Positions 34,701 through 42,411 of a stretch of 64,000 nt of DNA are shown in pieces (positions within the stretch are counted from its first letter, which is position 1; the number at the start of each line of letters is the position of its first letter). Origin of the DNA: Acinetobacter dispersus (GTDB taxonomy: Bacteria > Pseudomonadota > Gammaproteobacteria > Pseudomonadales > Moraxellaceae); contig NZ_CP041970.1 in assembly GCF_009884975.1 (NCBI RefSeq), positions 2,046,001 to 2,110,000 on the forward strand. Reading direction: 5' to 3'. The notes beneath the pieces were generated by a model. The model was not told where the DNA came from and did not search any database. It was given only the letters and a program-made list of their open reading frames with translations. Position numbers and translations under genes: made by a program.

Positions 34701-35828
34701 TTATCCACCGTTTGAATAAATCTGAAAACGTCTTGTTCCAGCTTTAGTTTGTGGAAACTGCTGGAGATATTCAGGATGCTGTTTAAGAAGCGATTTACTG
34801 TCTAGGCTGATTGAGTCTTGTGACTTCTTCCATGTCACTGAGCCACCTATAAACACTGCTCGTTCTGCATCTTTCATCATCATTTGAAGTTGATGTTTAA
34901 GTTCATCAAAATACTGTTTATGCTGCTCAACCTTATGTCTCTCCTCAAGCAATTGGTTAAATAGATAGTTGGCTTGTTCATTTTGGGTCAGGTCTTCCAC
35001 TGTTAAGGGGATCTGTTCTGGATAGAGTTGCTGTAAGGCTTTGGCTGCTGAATCCGAAGCATCTACACTTGGTGGAATGCCAGTTTCGACACATTGCCAG
35101 AAGTGTCGTTCGGCATTAATAATGTTCTGAATCACAGTTTCATTACGCGTCACCTTATAGATTTTGGTTTCATGCCCACAGATTAGCGCACAAATATGCG
35201 CTGCCTGTTTGCCTGTCACTGCAAGTTGATGTTGGACTTGGCAGAGGACATACAGTGGTACACCATCTCGCCATAGTTTTGAGCCATATTCTCCAACGGT
35301 TTTACATTCCAAAATCTGCACTTCGCCATTGCCTACCACGGCATAATCTAAATTCGCCAACATAAAGTGTTTGTCTTCATCAGGGTGTTGCAATACTGCA
35401 TTGACTCGACGTACCTTGTTATTAGTGTGCATGCTGTAGTATTCCGCCACCAACGGTTCTAGCTTTTTCCCCCAGTACAACGGTGCATAGCCGGCACTTT
35501 CATCCTCAATATTTTGTTGCATCCGCCCTGTTTTAATCATCCACAGTTCCAGCATCGACATATAAGGATTCAGTCCACAGGCCGTTGCTGCATCACTACT
35601 GCCAATACCTTGTTTTCTGACCTCTAGCCATTGCTGGTAGTTCATCTGCTTGGTGTTGGCGAGTCGTTTCGCTGTCAGAACCTTAGTCTTTCGTGGCTGT
35701 TTGTTCAGTCGGTCACGTTTGGGGCGAGTTCCCAACTCAACCTGTTGAGTGGGTTGATTTAAGTTTGGTACATAAGGTTGTAAGGGTGGATGATTTATCC
35801 TGTTCTGAATTTGAGTATTGCTATTCAT
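34701..35828 (-). CDS. YqaJ-type viral recombinase/exonuclease
   Basis: 375 residues from the ATG at 35828 (MNSNTQIQNRI), which has AGGAATA seven bases upstream; an open extension to 35891 reads through a terminator hairpin and is not real. The YqaJ domain (PF09588, PD-(D/E)XK nuclease) shows KQGIGSSDAATACGLNPYMS (about residues 71-90), NLDYAVVGNGEVQILECKTV (about 143-162, with the catalytic D and E-x-K) and a Q-rich VLCQVQHQLAVTGKQAAHIC. Such enzymes act like lambda Exo in recombination of phage or plasmid DNA. The C-terminal part is helical. It sits between the RDF-like gene and the DUF932 gene, each with its own terminator. Confidence 0.85.
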   Translation of the reverse strand: MNSNTQIQNRINHPPLQPYVPNLNQPTQQVELGTRPKRDRLNKQPRKTKVLTAKRLANTKQMNYQQWLEVRKQGIGSSDAATACGLNPYMSMLELWMIKTGRMQQNIEDESAGYAPLYWGKKLEPLVAEYYSMHTNNKVRRVNAVLQHPDEDKHFMLANLDYAVVGNGEVQILECKTVGEYGSKLWRDGVPLYVLCQVQHQLAVTGKQAAHICALICGHETKIYKVTRNETVIQNIINAERHFWQCVETGIPPSVDASDSAAKALQQLYPEQIPLTVEDLTQNEQANYLFNQLLEERHKVEQHKQYFDELKHQLQMMMKDAERAVFIGGSVTWKKSQDSISLDSKSLLKQHPEYLQQFPQTKAGTRRFQIYSNGG

Positions 35829-35883
35829 TGCAATTATTCCTGTATGAGTAAAATCGTAAAAGCTGAATTTTGGGCATAAAAAA

Positions 35884-35905
35884 AGCCGCATCTGAGGGTG
35901 CGGCT
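35884..35905 (-). terminator. Terminator after the DUF932 gene
   Basis: AGCCGCA and TGCGGCT flank an 8-base loop, with seven A on the left that read as a T run on the minus strand. It lies about 100 bp after the DUF932 stop and before the YqaJ gene start. Confidence 0.8.
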
Positions 35906-36003
35906 AAAGGTGTTGCTGTGCTTGTACGGTGTTACGTTATGTTTAGGCTAATGGAGGTGACTTAAATCAAACTTAATAGATTCGAAGTTTTAGAATGTAT
36001 GAT

Positions 36004-37044
36004 CTAAGCCACCATTCGGAGGGCTTGCTCCAAACCTCGTTGCTTGATTACTGCCCCTGCCCCAAACCAAGCAGAATCAAGTCGGTGATCGATACTCATC
36101 GCTCGACGTTCATGATCGGTGAACTCTGTTATTGCACACAGTAAACCATAAGCCGTGTCTTTGGCTGAACTCAGTTCTGCACCTCGTCCATGCCCGTTAA
36201 ACATGGTCATCACCTTTGACATAGCACGTCCATTGGGTTCAGTTTTATTGTCTGATCTCGTTTGATCAGGCATAGCAACATTACGGTAAAATTGGATAAT
36301 GCTGTCATCCTGTTCAGCTATGCTAAGATTGGTATTGTTAAACACTGCATCAAAATAAGCAGCGGCTTCTTGTTGCGTGACTTTACGCTGACTTAGTTGT
36401 TTCATTTCGTACATGTGTTCATCCCATTTTCGAACAGAGATTCCGAGCTGTTGTTTGACTCTTTCAGCATCGAATCGAGTACTGTGTGGAACTTTCACTA
36501 CACCTGCACTGTTCTGCTGCCCTTTCAGAGCAATCGCCAAAGTGTTATTACACACCACTCGAATAGAAGTGAATTGTGCCGTAGTTGCAAGTGTGCCATC
36601 ACAAGCCGTAGCTAAAAGAATATAACCATTACTGATATCCTTTCCTTTGAGTGCTGAAGTCTGCCCTGTGTGTGCCAATGCCCAGAATTTCTTCCCACCT
36701 TTGAGTACCCCTGCGGTTTCCAGTTCAAAACCTGATTGTTCGGTTAAGTCTCGGTAAAATTCCAATATCTCCATCGGTTGTACCTCCTGAAAACGTTGGC
36801 TCACCACGGATAACGGCGCATGGGTATCTGATCGATACAGCACTCGCTGTTCTTCAAAAGACATGATGATGCTTTGCCCACGATGGTTTTGTGCCATATA
36901 GCTGACATTGGAAGATTCTATCCGCCAATCCATGCCCGCCTGTTGCGCCCACACTTCGATGGGTTGGTTTTGAGTGAGTTGATTACCTAAGCCATGCCAA
37001 GGGGTTTGTCCAACATAGGCCATTTGTTCAAGTTGATGTGCCAT
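36004..37044 (-). CDS. DUF932 phage/plasmid-like protein
   Basis: 346 residues from the ATG at 37044 (MAHQLEQMAYVGQTPWHGLG), which has AAGGAAAA upstream; the longer open frame to 37137 lacks such a site. The family is DUF932/TIGR03299, common in phages and conjugative or integrative plasmids. Visible marks are QTPWHGLGNQLTQNQPIEVW at the N-terminus, KGKDISNGYILLATACDGT, TSIRVVCNNTLAIAL and a final GAGAVIKQRGLEQALRMV. Its exact role is unknown; it often accompanies replication and recombination genes, as here. No membrane segment or signal is seen. Confidence 0.85.
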   Translation of the reverse strand: MAHQLEQMAYVGQTPWHGLGNQLTQNQPIEVWAQQAGMDWRIESSNVSYMAQNHRGQSIIMSFEEQRVLYRSDTHAPLSVVSQRFQEVQPMEILEFYRDLTEQSGFELETAGVLKGGKKFWALAHTGQTSALKGKDISNGYILLATACDGTLATTAQFTSIRVVCNNTLAIALKGQQNSAGVVKVPHSTRFDAERVKQQLGISVRKWDEHMYEMKQLSQRKVTQQEAAAYFDAVFNNTNLSIAEQDDSIIQFYRNVAMPDQTRSDNKTEPNGRAMSKVMTMFNGHGRGAELSSAKDTAYGLLCAITEFTDHERRAMSIDHRLDSAWFGAGAVIKQRGLEQALRMVA

Positions 37045-37054
37045 GATGTTTTCC

Positions 37055-37465
37055 TTATCGGTTTGAATGATAAAAATATGGGTGTTGTGAGCTGTTGTAT
37101 TCGCCTTGTTCAAATGCCAGTGCAAAATGATGATCACATTCCAAACATTGATAGAGCGTTTGTGGTTTCGGACTTTGTTTCAGCATGGGTTCTGGTGCAT
37201 GTTCATGAACATGATTGAGAAAACAGACTGCACAGCCGATTACACCGCCAATCAAACTGCCAATGACATAAACAATAGGACGTTGTCCTTTAATCATTCG
37301 TGCGCTTGAAGCTCCCATCACGGCATAGTTAACGACATGCTGCATCAGGTTCTGCATCGGTGATTTGCTAAATGATTTTTGCTGGGATGTTGCTGTATTA
37401 GGAATCGGCTGGGGAATTATTTCTGTTTCATCACTGCCACACATTGGACAATTTATTCTGATCAT
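37055..37465 (-). CDS. Zinc-ribbon membrane protein
   Basis: 136 residues from the ATG at 37465 (MIRINCPMCGSDE); a Met four codons earlier is also possible, but the longer frame crosses a terminator. The N-terminal CPMCG and the C-terminal LYQCLECDHHF form two halves of a likely zinc site. Between them lies one hydrophobic segment, VIGSLIGGVIGCAVCFLNHV (about residues 67-86). The function is unknown; similar small zinc-ribbon membrane proteins occur in plasmid-type islands. The stop lies 10 bp before the DUF932 start, so the two genes are probably transcribed together. Confidence 0.65.
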   Translation of the reverse strand: MIRINCPMCGSDETEIIPQPIPNTATSQQKSFSKSPMQNLMQHVVNYAVMGASSARMIKGQRPIVYVIGSLIGGVIGCAVCFLNHVHEHAPEPMLKQSPKPQTLYQCLECDHHFALAFEQGEYNSSQHPYFYHSNR

Positions 37466-37490
37466 CGTAAGCACCATAAATTTGAGATAT

Positions 37491-37525
37491 AAAAAAGCCA
37501 TGCTCTTTGAGGGCATGGCTTTTTT
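37491..37525 (-). terminator. Terminator after the small lipoprotein gene
   Basis: AAAAAAGCCATGC pairs with GCATGGCTTTTTT over a 9-base loop. It has T tails in both directions and lies about 50 bp after the stop of the gene at 37574-37948. Confidence 0.85.
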
Positions 37526-37573
37526 ATTTAGTTGTGTATGTTTAAGTTCGATTTAGCTTTTTAATGGATCGTC

Positions 37574-37948
37574 TTAGTTAAAGCTATAACTTGCAGTTCC
37601 TTGTGTGGTTTCTATATCAACCTGTACCACATTTTCAAAGCTACAACCTTGCAGTCTGAGTCTAGACACTTGGCCCATTTGAAAATGCAGTGGGAAATTG
37701 AATCTTCGGTCATGTCCAATATATTGGCACTGCCCATTGTTCACAGTGACATTGGTGACATCTATTTGGTTAGGTGAATTCGAGCGAATCGTGATGATTG
37801 CAGGTGGATGGTAAGCTATCCCTCCCATTTCGTTTAATTCCACTGAGAATGTATCTGGCTCAAGCCCCGTGCCACATCCTTGTAGAGCAAATACCGACAA
37901 TGATATTAATGCAGTCCATCCCACTGTTTTAATTAAGTTGTTCATCAT
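37574..37948 (-). CDS. Small lipoprotein of the island core
   Basis: A 124-residue protein with a lipoprotein signal: a basic start, a hydrophobic stretch TALISLSVFA and the lipobox LQGC (Cys25 would be lipidated). The mature part is beta-rich with two Cys (GQCQYIG and LQGCSFEN) that may pair. The family is not recognised. It lies near a second lipoprotein gene (38098-39222) on the same strand, and both are part of the core block of the mobile unit, where they may serve as surface-exclusion or envelope proteins. That role is only a guess. Confidence 0.7.
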   Translation of the reverse strand: MMNNLIKTVGWTALISLSVFALQGCGTGLEPDTFSVELNEMGGIAYHPPAIITIRSNSPNQIDVTNVTVNNGQCQYIGHDRRFNFPLHFQMGQVSRLRLQGCSFENVVQVDIETTQGTASYSFN

Positions 37949-38097
37949 TCATTAATCCTAAATTTTGTATTCAGATGTTGAGTTGATAAGTTATTTTTCT
38001 CTGCCCGTGTTCAGCAGAGAACACCTCTTACATCTAGGTAATATGTATTTGAAATTTCTTTGTTCTTAAAAATACAGAAAAGCATGTTTGGTCATAT

Positions 38098-39222
38098 TCA
38101 TCCTTCACCCAAATACTTGAACTCTTCAGGTTCTTTAGGAATTTCTTTTTTGGGATATTTCTGCATTAAGCTTTCAGGAGACTGATATTGCTCTAGACCA
38201 AATTTAAATTGCCACACAGGAGAAAGAGAGACATCCTTAAAGGGCATTGTTTTCAATTGTTCATGAGCATCAGTAACAAACTGTCGTTGCAACTCGATTG
38301 CCGATTTTTGTTTAAAATTAATCGGTTTAAATACAGGTGACACATACATCACTTCTTCAACATTACTACTATGCCGATCTGGATTTCCTACCTTTTTAAA
38401 GTAGAAAAAAATGCCATCAAGATTGAGTTGATTATTTTTAAAATTAAAGACAAAACCTAATCTAAGCTGGTTAAAGTTTGCCGCAATTTGTTTGGCTAAA
38501 TCAGGTTGGACCTTGATGACTAGATCAGACTCCATAACGTCAAGTGCTAGATGAATATGCATCTGTTCCTGATCTGCATCGTACTCATAAGAAGCATCTG
38601 AAACTGCAAAATAAATATCACCCACACTACGGTTTAAAGCCTGTTCTAATAATTTCAGATCATAATCGACCGCCGTCGTTTCAGCATTTTGATTTGCCTG
38701 TTTCACCCGTTCCTCATAGGCTTGGCTTTTTTCAAATTTCTGCTTCGACTCAATCTTTGGTGCTTTTAAGTAGCGGATATAATTGATTGCCAAGTTATTG
38801 CTATATTTAAAATATTCATCATTGGTCAAATCAATGAACAAATCATTATCTCTAGAACTATGTTCCCGATTACCAATCACAAAAATCTGATCCGATCCCA
38901 AATGTAGCTGAGGATAAATAAGATCATAGTTGTCAACGAATGCAGAGAGTCTAAACTTTTCCGTCTCCCACATTGTCGGATAACGGATTCGGTATTGTGC
39001 TTGAATATCCGAGAGCTCGAATTCTTGCAAATTTTGGTCGGGACTAATTTGATCTTTAGGAACAATTACGGTTGGCATTTCAGCAACAGGCTCAGACTCT
39101 ACCATTGTTTCAATGGTTTGGTCGTTTACAGCAGGATCACTTTCTGGTTTGTCTTTACTCGAACAGGCATTCAGTCCAATGAATAAAATACATAAGGACA
39201 GACGCTTTAATTTTGTTGCCAT
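38098..39222 (-). CDS. Lipoprotein of 374 residues, island core
   Basis: A signal with lipobox LNAC (Cys20 lipidated) follows KRLSLCILFIG. A proline- and acid-rich linker (SKDKPESDPAVNDQTIETMV) spans the next 45 residues or so, then a larger domain with QAQYRIRYPTMWETEKFRLS and many short strands. I do not recognise the family. The linker suggests the domain is held away from the membrane. Its gene lies upstream of the smaller lipoprotein gene. No known conjugation motif is seen. The lipoprotein signal is certain, the role unknown. Confidence 0.72.
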   Translation of the reverse strand: MATKLKRLSLCILFIGLNACSSKDKPESDPAVNDQTIETMVESEPVAEMPTVIVPKDQISPDQNLQEFELSDIQAQYRIRYPTMWETEKFRLSAFVDNYDLIYPQLHLGSDQIFVIGNREHSSRDNDLFIDLTNDEYFKYSNNLAINYIRYLKAPKIESKQKFEKSQAYEERVKQANQNAETTAVDYDLKLLEQALNRSVGDIYFAVSDASYEYDADQEQMHIHLALDVMESDLVIKVQPDLAKQIAANFNQLRLGFVFNFKNNQLNLDGIFFYFKKVGNPDRHSSNVEEVMYVSPVFKPINFKQKSAIELQRQFVTDAHEQLKTMPFKDVSLSPVWQFKFGLEQYQSPESLMQKYPKKEIPKEPEEFKYLGEG

Positions 39223-39448
39223 CGTGCATCATTCTCTTTTATTGTCCATAAGCACCTCTCAGCAATAGCGAAGCTAGGCTCATGGTGGTTTGATGTTTAA
39301 CTTGGAGTTCTGCATTCTCTGCTGACGTGACAATTCCGTAGAGTGATATCTACTTTTTAGTCTTTAAATATTTCAGATAAGCAGGCCAATAAAGGAATAA
39401 GCTCCTTCATTGAGTGTTCCCCAATCGCATGATTTTTAAAATGTAGTG

Positions 39449-39523
39449 TTATCTGGCATCGATAAAGCCATAAAACTTACTGGGGTAAAAAAGAGAATGA
39501 GAATTTCGAAATGTAGTACGCAT
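39449..39523 (-). CDS. 24-residue small protein with strong initiation signals
   Basis: The minus strand reads ACAAGGAG, 7 bases, then ATG at 39523, giving a protein that starts MRTTFRNSHSLFYPSKF and stops at 39449. A promoter TTGACA-N17-TTTAAT lies just upstream and would put the transcript start roughly 12 bases before the ATG. The peptide is basic and aromatic, with no membrane helix. It may be a leader peptide, a small toxin or an unannotated small protein; I cannot tell which. Confidence 0.5.
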   Translation of the reverse strand: MRTTFRNSHSLFYPSKFYGFIDAR

Positions 39524-39541
39524 GGCGGACTCCTTGTGTGT

Positions 39542-39570
39542 ATTAAAGAGCTCTACCAAATTACTGTCAA
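39542..39570 (-). promoter_or_regulatory. Sigma70-type promoter for the small gene
   Basis: On the minus strand TTGACA (39570-39565), exactly 17 bases, then TTTAAT (39547-39542). The spacing is ideal, the -35 is consensus and the -10 has one change from TATAAT. Confidence 0.6.
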
Positions 39571-39882
39571 ATAATGGTGGCAGAACGAGAAAGGGTTGAC
39601 AGACTGACACACAAGAATCAGCACGCACAAGGCGTCCCTCCCTCGCCCTACCGCAACGGAGGAGGAACGAACGAGTTCGCCACCAAAAAATCAAATTTTT
39701 TGATGTGCTTGTGTGTAAACGGTCTGTCAAAACCGACTGACAATGTAGGTCAGCACGCAAAGGATAATCAGTGAGGCAATAGCTGTCAATGTACAAACCT
39801 TTAGGAAATTATACAGATAGTGCCCCTATCTCACTGAATACAGTTGTATTTATTCAAAGCTATACCTTAGATGATTTTTCAA

Positions 39883-40845
39883 TCAAAGTATTTTCTTAGC
39901 ATTAAACACTTTAAATCCACGTGTCATGATACAAATCTTATTCATCTTTTCAGATACACAGGTAACAGATTCAGGCAACTCTGCTAAATCATCTAGAGGA
40001 TCTTTCGGCTCAGGAAATGCCATAATCTCATCTCGACCTAAGCCAAAAGGATTACCCAATGGCTGCTTAGACATTTCTTCATCTATGATTAGTAACGTTC
40101 CTAATTGATTGGTTGCATCCAACCACAATCGTTGTATCAATTCTGAATAGTTCGTATCGGTGGAGTAAAAAACTTTTTGAAAGGTTAAATAAAAACGAAT
40201 CACATAACAGTTCCTGTAGCTATCACGAATTAAGTGGTAGTAAGTCAATATGACCTGTGACCTAAACCAAGGCTGGCATTTCAACTTTTTCTCAAATGCT
40301 CTAAATGATTGAATCACTTGATCAATCGCCTGCAGTTGTTCGGTCCCAGATGGATAACTCAAATAGAACTTGAGATCAGGTGTATTTACACTTATTTTAC
40401 TGATAGCAGTGTAAGTATCTTGAAGCTGAAGAATATGCTTCTCATATTGATCATTACACTGGTTTAAATACTCATAAAAGCCTGTGGTCTTAAACAGTGC
40501 TTTTAGTTTTTCGAGAATCTGTTCAATCAACCATTTCGCAGTATGCGTCGTATCAGGTACAAAATAACATTGATGCAGATCTATTCCAGATAACACAGAA
40601 AAATAAGCATTCCTAAATTGAGTGATCCAAAAGCTAAACTCCGAATCTCGATGAGAAAACATCAAGAAATTCCACTCATCAAAGTAATCAAAAAAAACTT
40701 GTGACCATTCCCTTTTCAGATTCTTTACATTTTTATCATCGCTTATCTTTAAATCTGGAACCCCAAAGCGAGCATGAGTAAAGAAGTCGTGCACATCTTT
40801 CTCTAAACGTGGGGCTGTTTGGTGTTCAAGGTATGTAATATCCAT
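39883..40845 (-). CDS. Uncharacterised protein of the replication module, 320 residues
   Basis: Not recognised. It is mostly helical, with many aromatic residues (QVFFDYFDEWNFLMFSHRD) and a C-terminal acidic, proline-containing stretch (AFPEPKDPLDDLAELPESVT). No catalytic motif is clear. It lies 64 bp downstream of the HUH initiator gene on the same strand, and the structured region that may be an origin follows it. It is therefore probably an accessory replication or regulatory protein, but no direct evidence shows this. The ATG at 40845 has no good ribosome site. Confidence 0.65.
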   Translation of the reverse strand: MDITYLEHQTAPRLEKDVHDFFTHARFGVPDLKISDDKNVKNLKREWSQVFFDYFDEWNFLMFSHRDSEFSFWITQFRNAYFSVLSGIDLHQCYFVPDTTHTAKWLIEQILEKLKALFKTTGFYEYLNQCNDQYEKHILQLQDTYTAISKISVNTPDLKFYLSYPSGTEQLQAIDQVIQSFRAFEKKLKCQPWFRSQVILTYYHLIRDSYRNCYVIRFYLTFQKVFYSTDTNYSELIQRLWLDATNQLGTLLIIDEEMSKQPLGNPFGLGRDEIMAFPEPKDPLDDLAELPESVTCVSEKMNKICIMTRGFKVFNAKKIL

Positions 40846-40909
40846 AGAAATTGTTCTATAAAGTTGTGGATTTCATAGAACTGTTTCATCTATATTTTTT
40901 TACAGACTC

Positions 40910-41833
40910 TTACTCAGCTACGTGCTGGTAGTTACGGCCATGCGCTCGGTAAATACCTTTAAAGAATGTTCTTTTCCCATTCGGTTTGACTAACAGCTTT
41001 TGCAGATACTTTTCTGGGTTCGTCAGATAACTAGCGACATTCAAAGCATTTTGAAGTTCTTTTGGATTCTTACGGTGAATCATGCCAATACCCAATAAGC
41101 CTTTATTGGCAAACTGATCTTTATTGTCTTTGGTATTACCATTCATTCCATACCCCCAACCATGCGTAATTTCCTGCCACTTAAGAATGACTCGATCTCC
41201 AAGAAACCAATCCTGATAACGTTTTGACCCGTTATAAATCAGCATCAGATGTGCATGGTAACCCTTTGTACCTCCCTGTTCTAAAGCTAAACCATAACCC
41301 AATAAATGCTTAAAACAGCCATTCTTATCTTTTAGATACTTGCATAAGGCCTGAGTATGAAGATAGAAGTCATGAACTGTGACATTCGACATAAACTCCT
41401 TTAAATAACCCAGATCCACACGAACAATCAGAACCTTATTATGATCTTGAATCATTTGCTGAACATAAGCCCGAAAGCTGTCTTGATTAGCTGATTCTTG
41501 CTGCCTGAATAGTCGAATCTGTTCTAAGATCAAACTGCGGTAATCTTTCAATCTACGCTTTAACTGTGATACCTCAGCTGAAGATAATTCTGATAGATAG
41601 TCTTCAAGACATAAATCCCCTCTTAATGCCTCAATGGTTTGTATCATATCTATAAAAGCTTGAATGGATGCACTGTACTCAATATCCTCATGATCAAAAG
41701 TCTGAAATGCAGGAATCAGTGAACAAAGATGAGCGATAAAGATAGATTGGTCTAATTCTAGATTCAGCACCCAATCAACAAAGTCATTCACTGCTGTCAT
41801 TGCACCAGCCTGATGAGATAGATCATATTGCAT
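40910..41833 (-). CDS. HUH replication initiator, inovirus Gp2/YagK-YfjJ type
   Basis: A 307-residue protein whose C-terminal half matches the YagK/YfjJ (inovirus Gp2) domain. A first strand is VLIVRVDLGYLKEF (about residues 134-147). The HUH metal motif is in KGYHAHLMLIYNG (His193 and His195), and the tyrosines that would make the nick are in NVASYLTNPEKYLQKL (Tyr269, Tyr276). Such enzymes start rolling-circle replication by nicking one strand. The N-terminal 130 residues are helical. AAGGAG before the ATG at 41833 supports the start. It gives this integrated unit a replication function like that of satellite phages or plasmids. Confidence 0.8.
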   Translation of the reverse strand: MQYDLSHQAGAMTAVNDFVDWVLNLELDQSIFIAHLCSLIPAFQTFDHEDIEYSASIQAFIDMIQTIEALRGDLCLEDYLSELSSAEVSQLKRRLKDYRSLILEQIRLFRQQESANQDSFRAYVQQMIQDHNKVLIVRVDLGYLKEFMSNVTVHDFYLHTQALCKYLKDKNGCFKHLLGYGLALEQGGTKGYHAHLMLIYNGSKRYQDWFLGDRVILKWQEITHGWGYGMNGNTKDNKDQFANKGLLGIGMIHRKNPKELQNALNVASYLTNPEKYLQKLLVKPNGKRTFFKGIYRAHGRNYQHVAE

Positions 41834-42411
41834 TAAAATACTCCTTCGTTATGTTTGACGCATAACTAAGGAGACAGCATTATTTTTTTATATCTGAGAA
41901 TGTTTACATTACGTATTCAATACGAGGGTGCATCTCATGACTGATGATGTATGTTGTATTGATAGCTTATTGATTACATGTATCTAGATTAAGTACAAGC
42001 CTCTAATCTTAATTAAGTATTTATTATTAATAATATTATTTACCGACTTACTACATAACTAAATAGTTGAAAAACCAGTCTATGGATAGATCACTGCTAA
42101 AATTCCTTCTCCCCGAAACCTGTACTTTTAGTGAAAACTTCATTTGCGATAGTTAGGTCAGAAGTCAGCTTTTATTATAAAAAAATCATTCAAGTTTATT
42201 TCCCCTAAACTGTCACTCTAAAATATCTGAAATGTGTTAATCGATCGTTTAGTTGATTGCCATTGTATGTGTACAAATGTAAATATTTCTCGATTCTACT
42301 AATATAAACCTATCTTTCACAAACAAGTTCAATTAGCTACATACTGTGTTGGTAGGTCCACCTTTGAAATTAATCGGTGGATTGAAAAAAATTGCTTAAC
42401 GCTAAGGACTA
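41834..42411. other. 578-bp gap upstream of the initiator gene
   Basis: An AT-rich spacer that must hold the initiator promoter. Near 42356-42376, TCCACC and GGTGGA can pair across a 13-base loop after the stop of the 792-residue gene, possibly a weak terminator. I see no gene. Confidence 0.5.

Larger units (their letters stand above)
39223..39882. other. 660-bp non-coding stretch with structured element 39596-39759 (candidate replication origin)
   Basis: The middle is much richer in GC than the surroundings. TTGACAGAC (39596-39604) and its complement GTCTGTCAA (39722-39730) enclose nested pairings: CACACAAG (39608-39615) with CTTGTGTG, and GC-rich CCTCC / GGAGG blocks near 39635-39665. A smaller hairpin AAAAAAT-N3-ATTTTTT lies near 39685-39701. 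TCAGCACGCA is repeated at 39618-39627 and 39750-39759. Such a folded region beside an HUH initiator gene could be an origin or a regulatory RNA; this is inference. A 24-codon gene lies at 39449-39523. Confidence 0.5.

Noticed and set aside
39574..39774. 66-codon frame on the plus strand over the GC-rich region
   Set aside because: It crosses the inverted repeats, has no ribosome site, and its composition follows from the folded DNA rather than from a protein.
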